A stretch of 64,000 nucleotides of DNA, taken from JAEUKA01 sp035328405 (GTDB lineage: Bacteria > Myxococcota_A > Polyangia > Palsa-1104 > JAEUJZ01). A model generated the notes under the pieces. The model made no database searches, was not told the DNA's origin, and worked only from the letters and a program-made list of their open reading frames with translations. Within the stretch, counting starts at the first letter, position 1. Every line of letters starts with the position of its first letter. Positions 7,048 through 15,820 of the stretch are shown in pieces. The position numbers and the translations under genes are program-made. The stretch lies in assembly GCA_035328405.1 (NCBI GenBank), contig DAOLIT010000013.1:1-64000 (forward strand). Reading direction: 5' to 3'.

Positions 7048-9099
7048 ATGAACGTACTTCCTGCTGAACACGGCACCCTTTTTGAAAAGACCGCTCCACT
7101 CGTTTCAACCAGACAGACAACGACCCTGGATCGGGTTCTGCACCATTTGCTTTCTCTGCAAAATCCCGACGGTGGGTGGGAAGGCGAGATGGTGTGGAAC
7201 ACGATGATTCTGTCGCAATACATTTTGACCCAGCGAGCGGTTGGGAAACCCATTCCCAAAGACCGCGCGCTGCGAATGATTCATCACTATTGCGTGACGC
7301 GGACCCCCGATGGTGCGTGGGGAATGCACGCAGAGTCCGAAGGTTACGTTTATTTCACGACGCTGGCCTACGTTGCATTGCGTGTCCTTGGAGTCTCTCC
7401 CGATGATCCATTGTGCGCAGACGCGCGGCGTTTCTTGTCGCACCAACCCGACGGAGTGCTCGGCATTCCTCATTGGGGAAAGTTCTGGCTTTCCATGTGT
7501 GGTTTGTATGAATGGGAGGGCGTGAATCCGTTTCCTCCTGAACTGTTTGTGACGCCGCGTTGGCTGCCGATCAATCCGTTCCGTTTCTACAACCACACGC
7601 GCTACATCTATTTGGGAATTGCGTATCTGTATGGGAAGCGATTTCGGATCGATTTGGGAGACATCCTTCCTCTTTTGCGCAGCGAGCTTTTTGAACAAAT
7701 TGGGCAGCTTCCCTACGATCAAATCCGTTTCGGAAACTATCGGAATACCGTCGCCAAAACGGATCTGTACGTTGCGCTGAGTCTGCCATTGAAGGCAGCG
7801 TATGAAGTCCTGCATCGGTACGAACAGAGACCCATTCGTCGGTTGCGACAACACGCACTCAACGAGTGTTTGCAGCGAATTTTTTACGAAATGCGCGCCA
7901 GCCGTTACCAAGGTGTGTCTCCCGTCAATGGGTTGCTCAACTGTCTTGCGTTGTTTGCGACAGACCCGCACCACCCCGAATTGCCTCGGTTTTTGGACGG
8001 AATGGAGGTCTGGAAATGGGAGGATGACGCAGAAGGAATCCGTTTTTGCGGCGCTCGCAGCAACACCTGGGATACCGCGTTTGCGATCCAGTCTGCGTGT
8101 GAATCACCTGCTTCCTGCCGCACCGATCCAAAAGTCAGTCTTGCGCTGCGGCGTGGATATGCTCACCTCGTTCGCTTGCAAATGCAGGAAGAGCTGCCTT
8201 TTGGGCCCAATGAAGCCCGCGATCCGATTTTGGGGGGATGGTGTTTTTCCGACGGTGTGCATCGTTGGCCCGTGAGCGATTGCACAGCCGAGGCGGTGTG
8301 CGCTCTGTTGTCTTTGCACTACGAACAAAGTCCAGTTCCGGTCACGGAACGGATTTCTGTGGAACGCCTCCTATGGGCCACGAGATTTCTTCTGAAAAGG
8401 CAAAACCAGGATGGTGGTTTTGGTTCCTACGAGGCGCGTCGTGCGGGTTCTCTGTTGGAACGTGTGAATCCTTCCGAAATGTATGGCTCGTGCATGACAG
8501 AGCGTTCCTATTTGGAATGTACGTCCTCTTGTTTGCGCGCACTGTTGATGTTGCGGGAACACGTTGGAAAGCAACTGGACAACACGTTGCGTTTTCAAGC
8601 AAACGAAGCCATCAGGAAAGCCGTCGATTTGCTCAGGAAAAGCCAGCGCAGCGACGGCGCATTCCCTGGTTTTTGGGGCGTGAATTTCACGTATGGAATC
8701 TTTCACGTACTCGAAGCGTTGCACGCAGCAGGAATTCCCGCACAAGACTCCGTGATGCAGCGAGCGGCATGTTGGCTGATCGACAAACAGAAGCCGGATG
8801 GGGGGTTTGGCGAACACCATTCAAGTTGCCTCACAGGGGAGTATGTTCCGCACCCGGAATCTCAAGTCGTGAACACGAGTTGGGCTCTGTTGGCACTCCT
8901 TTTGGCGCTTCCTGTGACACATTCTGCCATTGAGCGCGCGGTGTCGTTTTTGGAAGCCAAACAGCGTGAAGACGGTTCCTATCCGCAACAGGCGCAGGCA
9001 GGTGTCTTTTTTGGAACCGCGATGCTCGACTATCGACTGTACAAAACCTATTTCCCGTTGTGGGCGCTGGCTCGATACAAGCGGTTGCAAAAGGGGTAA
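7048..9099 (+). CDS. oxidosqualene-cyclase-type triterpene (sterol) cyclase
   Basis: A prenyltransferase/squalene-cyclase-family protein of the oxidosqualene cyclase (sterol) branch, not the squalene-hopene branch. The acid motif is DCTAE at 411-415; hopene cyclases carry DXDD. Cys412 and Cys491 (ECTSS) match the pair that activates the acid in human lanosterol synthase (C456, C533). Trp341, Phe400 and Tyr461 also match active-site residues. QW motifs recur (DGGW, DGGFG, DGAFPGFWG, EDGSYPQ). The active-site His of LYTPHS in eukaryotic enzymes is replaced (LYVALS, Leu244). His405 is cycloartenol-synthase-like while Val409 is lanosterol-synthase-like, so the product cannot be predicted. Length 683 is slightly short for the family because the N-terminus is trimmed. 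No squalene epoxidase is in the window. The GH31 gene follows after 11 bp. Confidence 0.93.
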   Translation: MNVLPAEHGTLFEKTAPLVSTRQTTTLDRVLHHLLSLQNPDGGWEGEMVWNTMILSQYILTQRAVGKPIPKDRALRMIHHYCVTRTPDGAWGMHAESEGYVYFTTLAYVALRVLGVSPDDPLCADARRFLSHQPDGVLGIPHWGKFWLSMCGLYEWEGVNPFPPELFVTPRWLPINPFRFYNHTRYIYLGIAYLYGKRFRIDLGDILPLLRSELFEQIGQLPYDQIRFGNYRNTVAKTDLYVALSLPLKAAYEVLHRYEQRPIRRLRQHALNECLQRIFYEMRASRYQGVSPVNGLLNCLALFATDPHHPELPRFLDGMEVWKWEDDAEGIRFCGARSNTWDTAFAIQSACESPASCRTDPKVSLALRRGYAHLVRLQMQEELPFGPNEARDPILGGWCFSDGVHRWPVSDCTAEAVCALLSLHYEQSPVPVTERISVERLLWATRFLLKRQNQDGGFGSYEARRAGSLLERVNPSEMYGSCMTERSYLECTSSCLRALLMLREHVGKQLDNTLRFQANEAIRKAVDLLRKSQRSDGAFPGFWGVNFTYGIFHVLEALHAAGIPAQDSVMQRAACWLIDKQKPDGGFGEHHSSCLTGEYVPHPESQVVNTSWALLALLLALPVTHSAIERAVSFLEAKQREDGSYPQQAQAGVFFGTAMLDYRLYKTYFPLWALARYKRLQKG

Positions 9100-9110
9100 A
9101 GGAGCAAACA

Positions 9111-11471
9111 ATGTCCGGCCCGCAACTTCGTTCGTTGGCAGACGATCACGGAATCCGTGCAACGCTGTTTTCAGCGAAAAGTCCCAAGCGGAAAAGGCGT
9201 TTTGTGTGGCCGATTTTGATCGGGTTTCTTTCCGCATTCGCTTTGTTTTCCATTGTGGTTCTGCGAGCGTGGTTGCTCCCCGGTTACAACGACAAATACG
9301 GGGATGCACCTCTTCTTGGCCATTTGGAATTTGAACGGTCCCTGAAGGAACAATCGTTTTCGTTGGGATCGTTTTCGGTCGCATTCACGAAAGAACAGGG
9401 GGGCCAAGTTTACGTGACCCACGTGGCCGATCCACAACGTCGGATTTGGGAAAGTGTGCCCGGAATGTCTTTCGTAGGGGCCGCATATGGACATGAAAAA
9501 GTGGATGAGTCTCGGGGTTCCTTTTTCTTTTCGGACAAGGCGAGCGGAGGCCCCTGTTCCAACCAGAGATTGGAAGCCATTGGGATGGAAAAGGACGCAC
9601 TCAAGTTGTCTGGAACACTCCGTTGTACGGGGGCGGGTTCGGCTGCGTACGTTCTTTTGTTTCGGCCTGTTTCTGCAAATCAGCTTGGTTTTGAAGTCAG
9701 AATTGAGGATGACGAACAGAACCGCGCCTTTTTGACGTATGCGTCGCCACCAGATGAACATGTGTTTGGTTTTGGCGAACAATTCACGCACTTTGATCTG
9801 AAGGGGAAGCGGGTTCCGATTTGGGTACAGGAGCAAGGGATCGGAAGAGGATTGCAACCCCTTACGACCGCAGTCGATTTGGTGGCCAGGTCAGGGGGAG
9901 CATGGAACACGACGTATGTGAGCATTCCTCACTACGTAACAAGTGGTTTGCGGAGTCTGTTCACAGAGAACTATGAGTACCAGATTTTTGATCTCCGAAC
10001 GATAGATAGGATTCAGTTGAGGGTGTATTCTCGAACGTTAAGGGGCCGTATTCTGTTTGGAAAAACTCCGGCAGATTTGATTCGGGAATACACGGAATAC
10101 GCGGGCCGAATGCGCCCCCTTCCCGATTGGATTCACGACGGCGCGATCGTTGGGATTCAAGGCGGGACGGCGAGAGTGGAATCGCTTGTCGAAAACTTGC
10201 AGAAACACGGTGTTCCGTTGTCAGCGGTCTGGCTTCAGGACTGGGCAGGACAGCGCAAAACAAAATTTGGGAAACAGGTGTGGTGGAATTGGCAGCTCGA
10301 TCGAGAGCGTTATCCAGAATGGGAAAGGCTGGTCCAAAAGCTTTCGAGCAAGAACATCCGGGTCATGACATATGTGAATCCGTTTTTCGTCGATGTCAGC
10401 AAGCACAAGCCGTCGGCTCGGAATCTGTTTGCTGAGGCTCGAGATCGCGGCTTCTTGGTTCGCGAACCGAACGGAATTCCGTACATGATTCCCAACACGG
10501 ATTTCTCCGCTGGTCTGTTGGATCTGACGAATCAGGAGGCGCGGAAGTGGTGGAAGGATGTGATTCGGGAGGAGGTTCTTGGAAAAGGGGCGTCTGGTTT
10601 TATGGCGGATTTTGGGGAGGCGCTTCCTTACGATGCGCGACTGGCTTCAGAGGCGCAGGCTCGGGCGTTTCACAACCAATATCCCGAAGAATGGGCGGCG
10701 CTGAATCGCGAAGCGATCCGAGAAGCGGGGCGGGAACAGGATGTGGTGTTTTTTGCTCGATCTGGTTATCGAAAAAGTCCGGGATTCTCGACGCTGTTTT
10801 GGCTGGGAGACCAGCTTGTCACTTGGGATGTGCATGATGGTCTGAAAAGCGCGATTGTGGGCTTGCTTTCGGGTGGGATTTCGGGTTTTTCGCTCAATCA
10901 CAGCGACGCGGGCGGATACACGACGATTGCCAATTCGTTCTTGCGTGTGACACGCAACCGAGAACTGTTGTGGCGCTGGCTTGAATTGGCGGCGCTCAGT
11001 CCGGTGATGAGGACGCACGAAGGCAACCGCCCGGACGACAATTTCCAGATCGATGGCGACGAAGAGACACTGCAACACTTTTCGCGGTGTGCGCGTCTTT
11101 ACAAAGCCTGGGGTGAATATCGGAAGAAACTTGTGAAGGAAGCAGCGACGACCGGAATGCCCGTCGCTCGGCACCTGGCGTTGCGTTATCCACAAGACAA
11201 AAACGTGTATGCACTTTCGTTTCAGGAATATCTCTTGGGCGATGACCTGCTGTTTGCACCGGTGACCGATCCGGGCGTGCAACACGTCCGGGTGTATCTG
11301 CCCGAAGGAACGTGGGTGCATGTCTTCACCGGTCATGTGTACAACGCAACCACCGAGGGTCTACGACTGGAAGTGTCCGCTCCGTTTGGAAAACCGGCGC
11401 TTTTTTATCGGCATGGTGCGGGAATTGATTTGGCGCTGATGACGGCGTTTCGGGCCGCACATTTGTTGTAG
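9111..11471 (+). CDS. membrane-anchored GH31 alpha-glycosidase, YihQ-like
   Basis: A glycoside hydrolase family 31 protein, 786 residues, most like E. coli YihQ (sulfoquinovosidase). The nucleophile Asp500 is in MADFGE and the acid/base Asp567 in WLGDQ. Of the residues that bind the sulfonate in YihQ, Gln288, Trp304 and Tyr508 have equivalents here (Q376, W392, Y603), but Arg301 is Gln389 (FGKQVWW). Sulfoquinovosidase activity is therefore uncertain and another alpha-glycoside is possible. A basic N-terminus and one hydrophobic segment at about 27-48 indicate a type II membrane anchor with a periplasmic catalytic domain. AAGGAG just before the ATG at 9111 fixes this start over an upstream Met inside the cyclase gene. 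It is probably co-transcribed with the cyclase. Confidence 0.9.
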   Translation: MSGPQLRSLADDHGIRATLFSAKSPKRKRRFVWPILIGFLSAFALFSIVVLRAWLLPGYNDKYGDAPLLGHLEFERSLKEQSFSLGSFSVAFTKEQGGQVYVTHVADPQRRIWESVPGMSFVGAAYGHEKVDESRGSFFFSDKASGGPCSNQRLEAIGMEKDALKLSGTLRCTGAGSAAYVLLFRPVSANQLGFEVRIEDDEQNRAFLTYASPPDEHVFGFGEQFTHFDLKGKRVPIWVQEQGIGRGLQPLTTAVDLVARSGGAWNTTYVSIPHYVTSGLRSLFTENYEYQIFDLRTIDRIQLRVYSRTLRGRILFGKTPADLIREYTEYAGRMRPLPDWIHDGAIVGIQGGTARVESLVENLQKHGVPLSAVWLQDWAGQRKTKFGKQVWWNWQLDRERYPEWERLVQKLSSKNIRVMTYVNPFFVDVSKHKPSARNLFAEARDRGFLVREPNGIPYMIPNTDFSAGLLDLTNQEARKWWKDVIREEVLGKGASGFMADFGEALPYDARLASEAQARAFHNQYPEEWAALNREAIREAGREQDVVFFARSGYRKSPGFSTLFWLGDQLVTWDVHDGLKSAIVGLLSGGISGFSLNHSDAGGYTTIANSFLRVTRNRELLWRWLELAALSPVMRTHEGNRPDDNFQIDGDEETLQHFSRCARLYKAWGEYRKKLVKEAATTGMPVARHLALRYPQDKNVYALSFQEYLLGDDLLFAPVTDPGVQHVRVYLPEGTWVHVFTGHVYNATTEGLRLEVSAPFGKPALFYRHGAGIDLALMTAFRAAHLL

Positions 11472-11588
11472 CCCTAGCGAGCTAGGCCGACTCCAAAAAC
11501 GCTTTGAAACAAGACACGAACAAGCAGGGTTGCAAACCTCGTACATGTGGTATGAATGTCGCACTCTTACTCCCCGAAGGAGGGTGCG

Positions 11589-14500
11589 ATGACTCGTAGG
11601 CTTGATCTTGGTTCACCCGACGCTGAAAGTCGCAGCGTCACTTCCAGGCTCGAAAGAGCTGCCCGGCTTGGCTTTGTTTGGCTGAGCGCGCTCGCCGTGC
11701 TGGGTGCTGCCTCACCCGCAAGCGCCGCGGGCCCCAAAGCGTGCGTGGCGTATGCTTCGACCGATTCGTCGGTGATCAGCGACGTGAAGGGCAAACTCGA
11801 GGGCACGAAGCTGCTCGATTCGGTCACGATGATCGACGCGGGATACAGCGCACCGTCGGATGCCACCCTCGCAAAATGCGACACGGTTCTGGTGTTCGGC
11901 GATGTGAACAAAGGCGGTTTCAACGACGCTTCTGGCATGGGTGACGCGCTGGCGCGCTACCTGGAAAAGGGCGGCGGTGTCGTCGTCGCGCTGCCGTACT
12001 ATGGCGGGTATTACTACAACGCTCCGACGGGCACGAATTGGGCGAAGTATCAACTCATCGATAACAGCTCGTCGATGTCCTACAAGAGCAGCAAGAGCTT
12101 GGGGACGAAAGATGCGCACCCTGTGTTCAATGGTGTCAGCAAGGTGGACATCAATGGAAACCGCTGCTATGAGCGGTCGAGCGTCTCAGCCTCGACGGTG
12201 AAGTCCGGTGCGAAAGTCATCGCGACGTGGAATGACGGCAACGGGATGGTGATCGCGGGTTTCCCGAGTGGAAAAGCGCGCATCGACTTGAACATTTATC
12301 CGGTGTCCAGCGACATTGGCTACTACGGCTGCTACGACTCGAAGAGCGACGCGGCCGTGCTGATTGCGCAGTCGATGGTCTACGTTGCAAGTCCGCTTCG
12401 CGCCGATCCTTCGCCGGCAGATTTTGGTGAAGTGCCGGTGCTCGGGAGCGCGGATTTGGATGTCGATTTTCAAAACCAGGGCTCGGTCCCGGTCACGGTG
12501 TCGGGTGGCGATCTGTCTCCGGCGGGTGTTTTTACCGTCGGTGCTGTGACGTTCCCCAAGACGCTCAATCCGGGCGACAAGATGGGCTTCAAATTTACGG
12601 CGAAGCCGAATGCGGCGGGTCAGACGACAGCGATCTACACATTGTCGTCTTCCACACCTGGGATTACACCCGGTTCGGTGCAACTCGTGGTGAAGGGCTT
12701 GGGACCGCGATATGAGGCGCTTCCGGCGCAAATCGACTTTGGTGGAATCCCGGTAGGTTCTACAGCGACACCGGTCACGGTGAACGTGACGAATACGGGC
12801 GGCGGCTACCTGGGTTACAGCGGTGTTTCAATCGACGACGCGACGAATTTCTCACTCGAAAATGTTCCGGGTGCCACGCTGCTCGGCTCCGGCGCGGGCG
12901 TGAGCTTCGACGTGAAGTTCAAACCGACTGCGGAAAAGGCGTTCTCGACGAATGTAAGAATCAACTACACCATCGGTGGGTCGTCGTATACCGGGCTCGT
13001 GACGGTGCGCGGTTCCTATGGGAAGCCCAAACTTGTTGCGCCGCTTTCGTTGGTGCTGTCTCCCGTGCGTGTTGGAGCGACGGGGGCCGATCAGATTGTT
13101 TCGGTGCAAAACACAGGACAAGCCGACTTGAGCATTACCAACCTGACCTTCACGGGGACCGACGCGAGTGATTTTGCTGTTGTGACCACGGCGACACCGG
13201 CTGCTCCGTTCAAAGTGCTTACGTCCTCGACGGGCGACATCAAGGTGCAGTGCAAGCCGACCGTGCAAGGTCTGCGGCAAGCAAAACTGGAAATCACGAG
13301 CAACGATCCGACGGTTCCTGGTGGCAAGACCGAGGTGTCGATTTCGTGCAAAGGCACGGTTGCCAATTTCGAGATCAGTGTGGACAAGCTCGAATATACG
13401 GGCAAACAACAGGCTGGATCGTGTTCTGCGGCTCAGTACGCGGTCATCAAGAACACCGGAACGGATTCGCTGAAAATTCTGTCGATCGCCTTTACGGGCA
13501 CGAACGCTTCGTCGTTCAAACACTCGGCGCCGGCCACTCGAACGGTTCCCGGCAGCGGCGGCACGTTCACCATTCCGGTGCAGTTTTGTCCGGTGGACAT
13601 CGGGGCTGCGTCGGCCTCACTCGAGATTGCAACGGATTTCAAGACGGGCCATGTGGCGAAAGTGGCGCTGACCGGTGAGAGCACGGGTCCCAAGGTGGTT
13701 GCGAATCCAACCAGCATTGACTTTGGTACGGTCTACATCAAGACGACCTCGACCTCGAAGCAGATCCAAATCACCAATGATGGAGATCAGGATCTTGTGT
13801 TTGGCAAGAGCACGCTCACGCCGGCAGCGGGGGCGTTCAAAGTCACCGGTTTCCCGACGGAAGGGAAAATCCTGAAGAAAGGCGATGCGCCCGTCATCCT
13901 CGATGTGCAGGCTGGCCCGATGACGGCGGCGCAACACACGGGAGAAATCAGCATCATCGTCAACGACCAAATCAAGTTCGGGAATCTGCGCATTCCACTG
14001 TCCGTGACCGGTGTCCAGGCCGACATGAAGGTTGACCCGATGACGATGACGTTCCCGTTGACCATCATTGGTTTGTCGTCGCAGCCTCAGTCCGTGATTG
14101 TGACCAACAGTGGCGCAGCACCTCTGACGGGTCTGGATTTGAGCGTCAGCGGCACGGCCAGCAGCGACTTTGCTATCAGCGGCGACAGAACGGTCGTTGT
14201 TCCTCCTGGAGGCAAGGCCGAGTTTAAAGTGACGTTCAAGCCGACGGGAAATGGCACGCGCAGTGCGACGTTGGTTGTGAACGCAGCCGGTTTGACGACG
14301 CCGACGCAGGTGAAACTCGATGGAACAGGGAAGCTTTTGACGGTGGGTTGCTCGCCGGATGACAAAAACCTCGGTCTTGTCAAAGTGGGTGAGTCGGTTC
14401 AGCTCAAAGTCATTTGCCGCAACTCGGACTCCAGTGATATCGAGTTTGTGACTGGTTTCTCGGAAAATCCCGACGACTGGACGGTCGATCCCTCCACGGG

Positions 14501-14798
14501 AACGCTTCCTGCGGGAACTCCGACCGACGAGGGCATGGTCACGCTGAACATTTCGTTTGCGCCGACGGTGACTGGTCCGCGCACGACGACGCTCACGCTC
14601 AAGACGAAGGACGGTTTGGTGATTGGTTCGATCAACCTTGATGGAACCGGCCTGCCTGCTCCGAAAGAAAAACCGCCCGAGGAATCGAGCGGCTGCCAGA
14701 TGAGCGCCCGGTCTGGGGCGACTTCAGCGGCGGGCGTTGTGTTGCTCGCGCTGTCGGCCCTAGGCTTGCTGGTACGTCGTCGTCGCTTCCATTCGTAG
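11589..14798 (+). CDS. secreted choice-of-anchor-D repeat protein with MYXO-CTERM-like tail
   Basis: A 1069-residue surface or secreted protein. It has a signal peptide (hydrophobic stretch ending at ASPASAAG). The N-terminal alpha/beta domain of about 230 residues contains EKGGGVVVALPYYGG and resembles flavodoxin-like/GATase-like folds. About seven Ig-like (ASH/choice-of-anchor-D type) repeats follow, recognised by recurring patterns such as DFG-x-V-x-x-GS, N-x-G near the next strand and FKP in the last strands. The C-terminus has SSGC, a hydrophobic helix and RRRR, as in MYXO-CTERM sorting tails. Start: GGAGGG lies six bases before the ATG at 11589, which is preferred over an in-frame ATG 33 bases upstream. 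The function is unknown; adhesion or structural roles are common guesses for such architecture. Confidence 0.85.
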   Translation: MTRRLDLGSPDAESRSVTSRLERAARLGFVWLSALAVLGAASPASAAGPKACVAYASTDSSVISDVKGKLEGTKLLDSVTMIDAGYSAPSDATLAKCDTVLVFGDVNKGGFNDASGMGDALARYLEKGGGVVVALPYYGGYYYNAPTGTNWAKYQLIDNSSSMSYKSSKSLGTKDAHPVFNGVSKVDINGNRCYERSSVSASTVKSGAKVIATWNDGNGMVIAGFPSGKARIDLNIYPVSSDIGYYGCYDSKSDAAVLIAQSMVYVASPLRADPSPADFGEVPVLGSADLDVDFQNQGSVPVTVSGGDLSPAGVFTVGAVTFPKTLNPGDKMGFKFTAKPNAAGQTTAIYTLSSSTPGITPGSVQLVVKGLGPRYEALPAQIDFGGIPVGSTATPVTVNVTNTGGGYLGYSGVSIDDATNFSLENVPGATLLGSGAGVSFDVKFKPTAEKAFSTNVRINYTIGGSSYTGLVTVRGSYGKPKLVAPLSLVLSPVRVGATGADQIVSVQNTGQADLSITNLTFTGTDASDFAVVTTATPAAPFKVLTSSTGDIKVQCKPTVQGLRQAKLEITSNDPTVPGGKTEVSISCKGTVANFEISVDKLEYTGKQQAGSCSAAQYAVIKNTGTDSLKILSIAFTGTNASSFKHSAPATRTVPGSGGTFTIPVQFCPVDIGAASASLEIATDFKTGHVAKVALTGESTGPKVVANPTSIDFGTVYIKTTSTSKQIQITNDGDQDLVFGKSTLTPAAGAFKVTGFPTEGKILKKGDAPVILDVQAGPMTAAQHTGEISIIVNDQIKFGNLRIPLSVTGVQADMKVDPMTMTFPLTIIGLSSQPQSVIVTNSGAAPLTGLDLSVSGTASSDFAISGDRTVVVPPGGKAEFKVTFKPTGNGTRSATLVVNAAGLTTPTQVKLDGTGKLLTVGCSPDDKNLGLVKVGESVQLKVICRNSDSSDIEFVTGFSENPDDWTVDPSTGTLPAGTPTDEGMVTLNISFAPTVTGPRTTTLTLKTKDGLVIGSINLDGTGLPAPKEKPPEESSGCQMSARSGATSAAGVVLLALSALGLLVRRRRFHS

Positions 14799-14816
14799 TC
14801 CTCGCGCCGTGTGAGG

Positions 14817-14841
14817 CCCCGTTCTCGTGAAGGGGACGGGG
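14817..14841. terminator. candidate hairpin between convergent genes
   Basis: CCCCGT and ACGGGG form a 6-bp stem around a 13-base loop, in the 134-bp gap between convergent genes. No U-tract follows, so this is a weak terminator candidate. Confidence 0.25.
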
Positions 14842-14932
14842 ACCTTGCCCGTTCTGTCTCCTTTTCTCCCCAACAAGACGTGCTCAGAAAGCCGACCTTC
14901 TCCTACCTGTGGGACCTGCATTCTCCTGTCGT

Positions 14933-15820
14933 TCAAAGGGGGACAAGGTTCTCCTTGCGCACCTGTTCTGACAGATCGCGAATTTGCTGCTCGACGAGCG
15001 GCAAAAAACGGCAGCCATCGTCGAGCAAGAGGCCGGGCAGTGTGCTTTCCACCAGCGTTCGTCGCAAACCGAATGTGGCGGGTTGTTGACCCGGTTTTTG
15101 GCTCGTGACGCGATAGCTCGGAGAAAACGGTCCGAGCCGATGGGTCAAAAAGCGAAGCCACACATATTCGTGCTCGACGCGCTGGAAGCCGCTCTGCGAC
15201 AGAGCTCGCGTGACGGTCGAGGGCCAAAGCGGGGCTTCGTTTTCACTCGTCTTTTCGTGGACCAAAAGGCCGCATAGCGGCGCAGGTTCGAGCGCACAAA
15301 ACCGTCCGCCCGGTGCCAGGACGCGCGAAATTTCGTTCAGCAAATCGGAAAGCGGCCTGACATGGTGCAGCACCAAATTGGCGACCACCAGATCGAACGA
15401 CCCGTCGGAAAATGGCAAATCCAGACCATTTGCAATCAGACAGTGCAGCGATGGGCTCTGTGCACTTTTTGCGGCGGCCCACAGCTGTTTTGGCACCGCG
15501 TCCACGGCCCAGACAGAACCCGCTCCGGCAGAAAGAAGTGCTTGCGCCAGCATGCACTCGCCTGCGCCGACCTCCAAGATGCGCAGCGAGTGAAGAGGCG
15601 CGCTGTCGCGCAGACCCAGCGCATGCAAAAGACGCCGACCCGTTTTGTGCCCGTTTTGTTGCCACGTTTTCTGTCGAGCGAGCTGTTCGGCAAGTTCCGA
15701 CGGTTCGATGTGGTAGTAAGCAAACTCAGCCTCGGGTCGCCAGGGTGGACGAGGCACCAAAAGCCGCTCGATATTTTTGGCCCAGCGAAACACTGTTTGA
15801 AACAAGCCGTCGCGGGTCAC
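14933..15820 (-). CDS. class I SAM-dependent methyltransferase (Methyltransf_11 type)
   Basis: A Rossmann-fold methyltransferase: motif I is ILEVGAGEC near residue 80, the acidic end of strand beta 2 is VWAVDA, motif II is GSFDLVVANLVLHHV and motif III is VLAPGGRF. The family methylates many substrates (quinones, lipids, small molecules), and the sequence does not identify this one. The LHHV pattern is typical of UbiE/Methyltransf_11 relatives. Its ATG overlaps the kamA stop by 4 bp (ATGA), so the two are probably translationally coupled, and a role linked to KamA product or to a shared regulon is possible but unproven. Confidence 0.85.
   Translation of the reverse strand: MTRDGLFQTVFRWAKNIERLLVPRPPWRPEAEFAYYHIEPSELAEQLARQKTWQQNGHKTGRRLLHALGLRDSAPLHSLRILEVGAGECMLAQALLSAGAGSVWAVDAVPKQLWAAAKSAQSPSLHCLIANGLDLPFSDGSFDLVVANLVLHHVRPLSDLLNEISRVLAPGGRFCALEPAPLCGLLVHEKTSENEAPLWPSTVTRALSQSGFQRVEHEYVWLRFLTHRLGPFSPSYRVTSQKPGQQPATFGLRRTLVESTLPGLLLDDGCRFLPLVEQQIRDLSEQVRKENLVPL

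Noticed and set aside
9060..9110. Upstream ATG for the GH31 gene
   Set aside because: It lies within the cyclase gene and has no ribosome binding site, while AAGGAG precedes the ATG at 9111.
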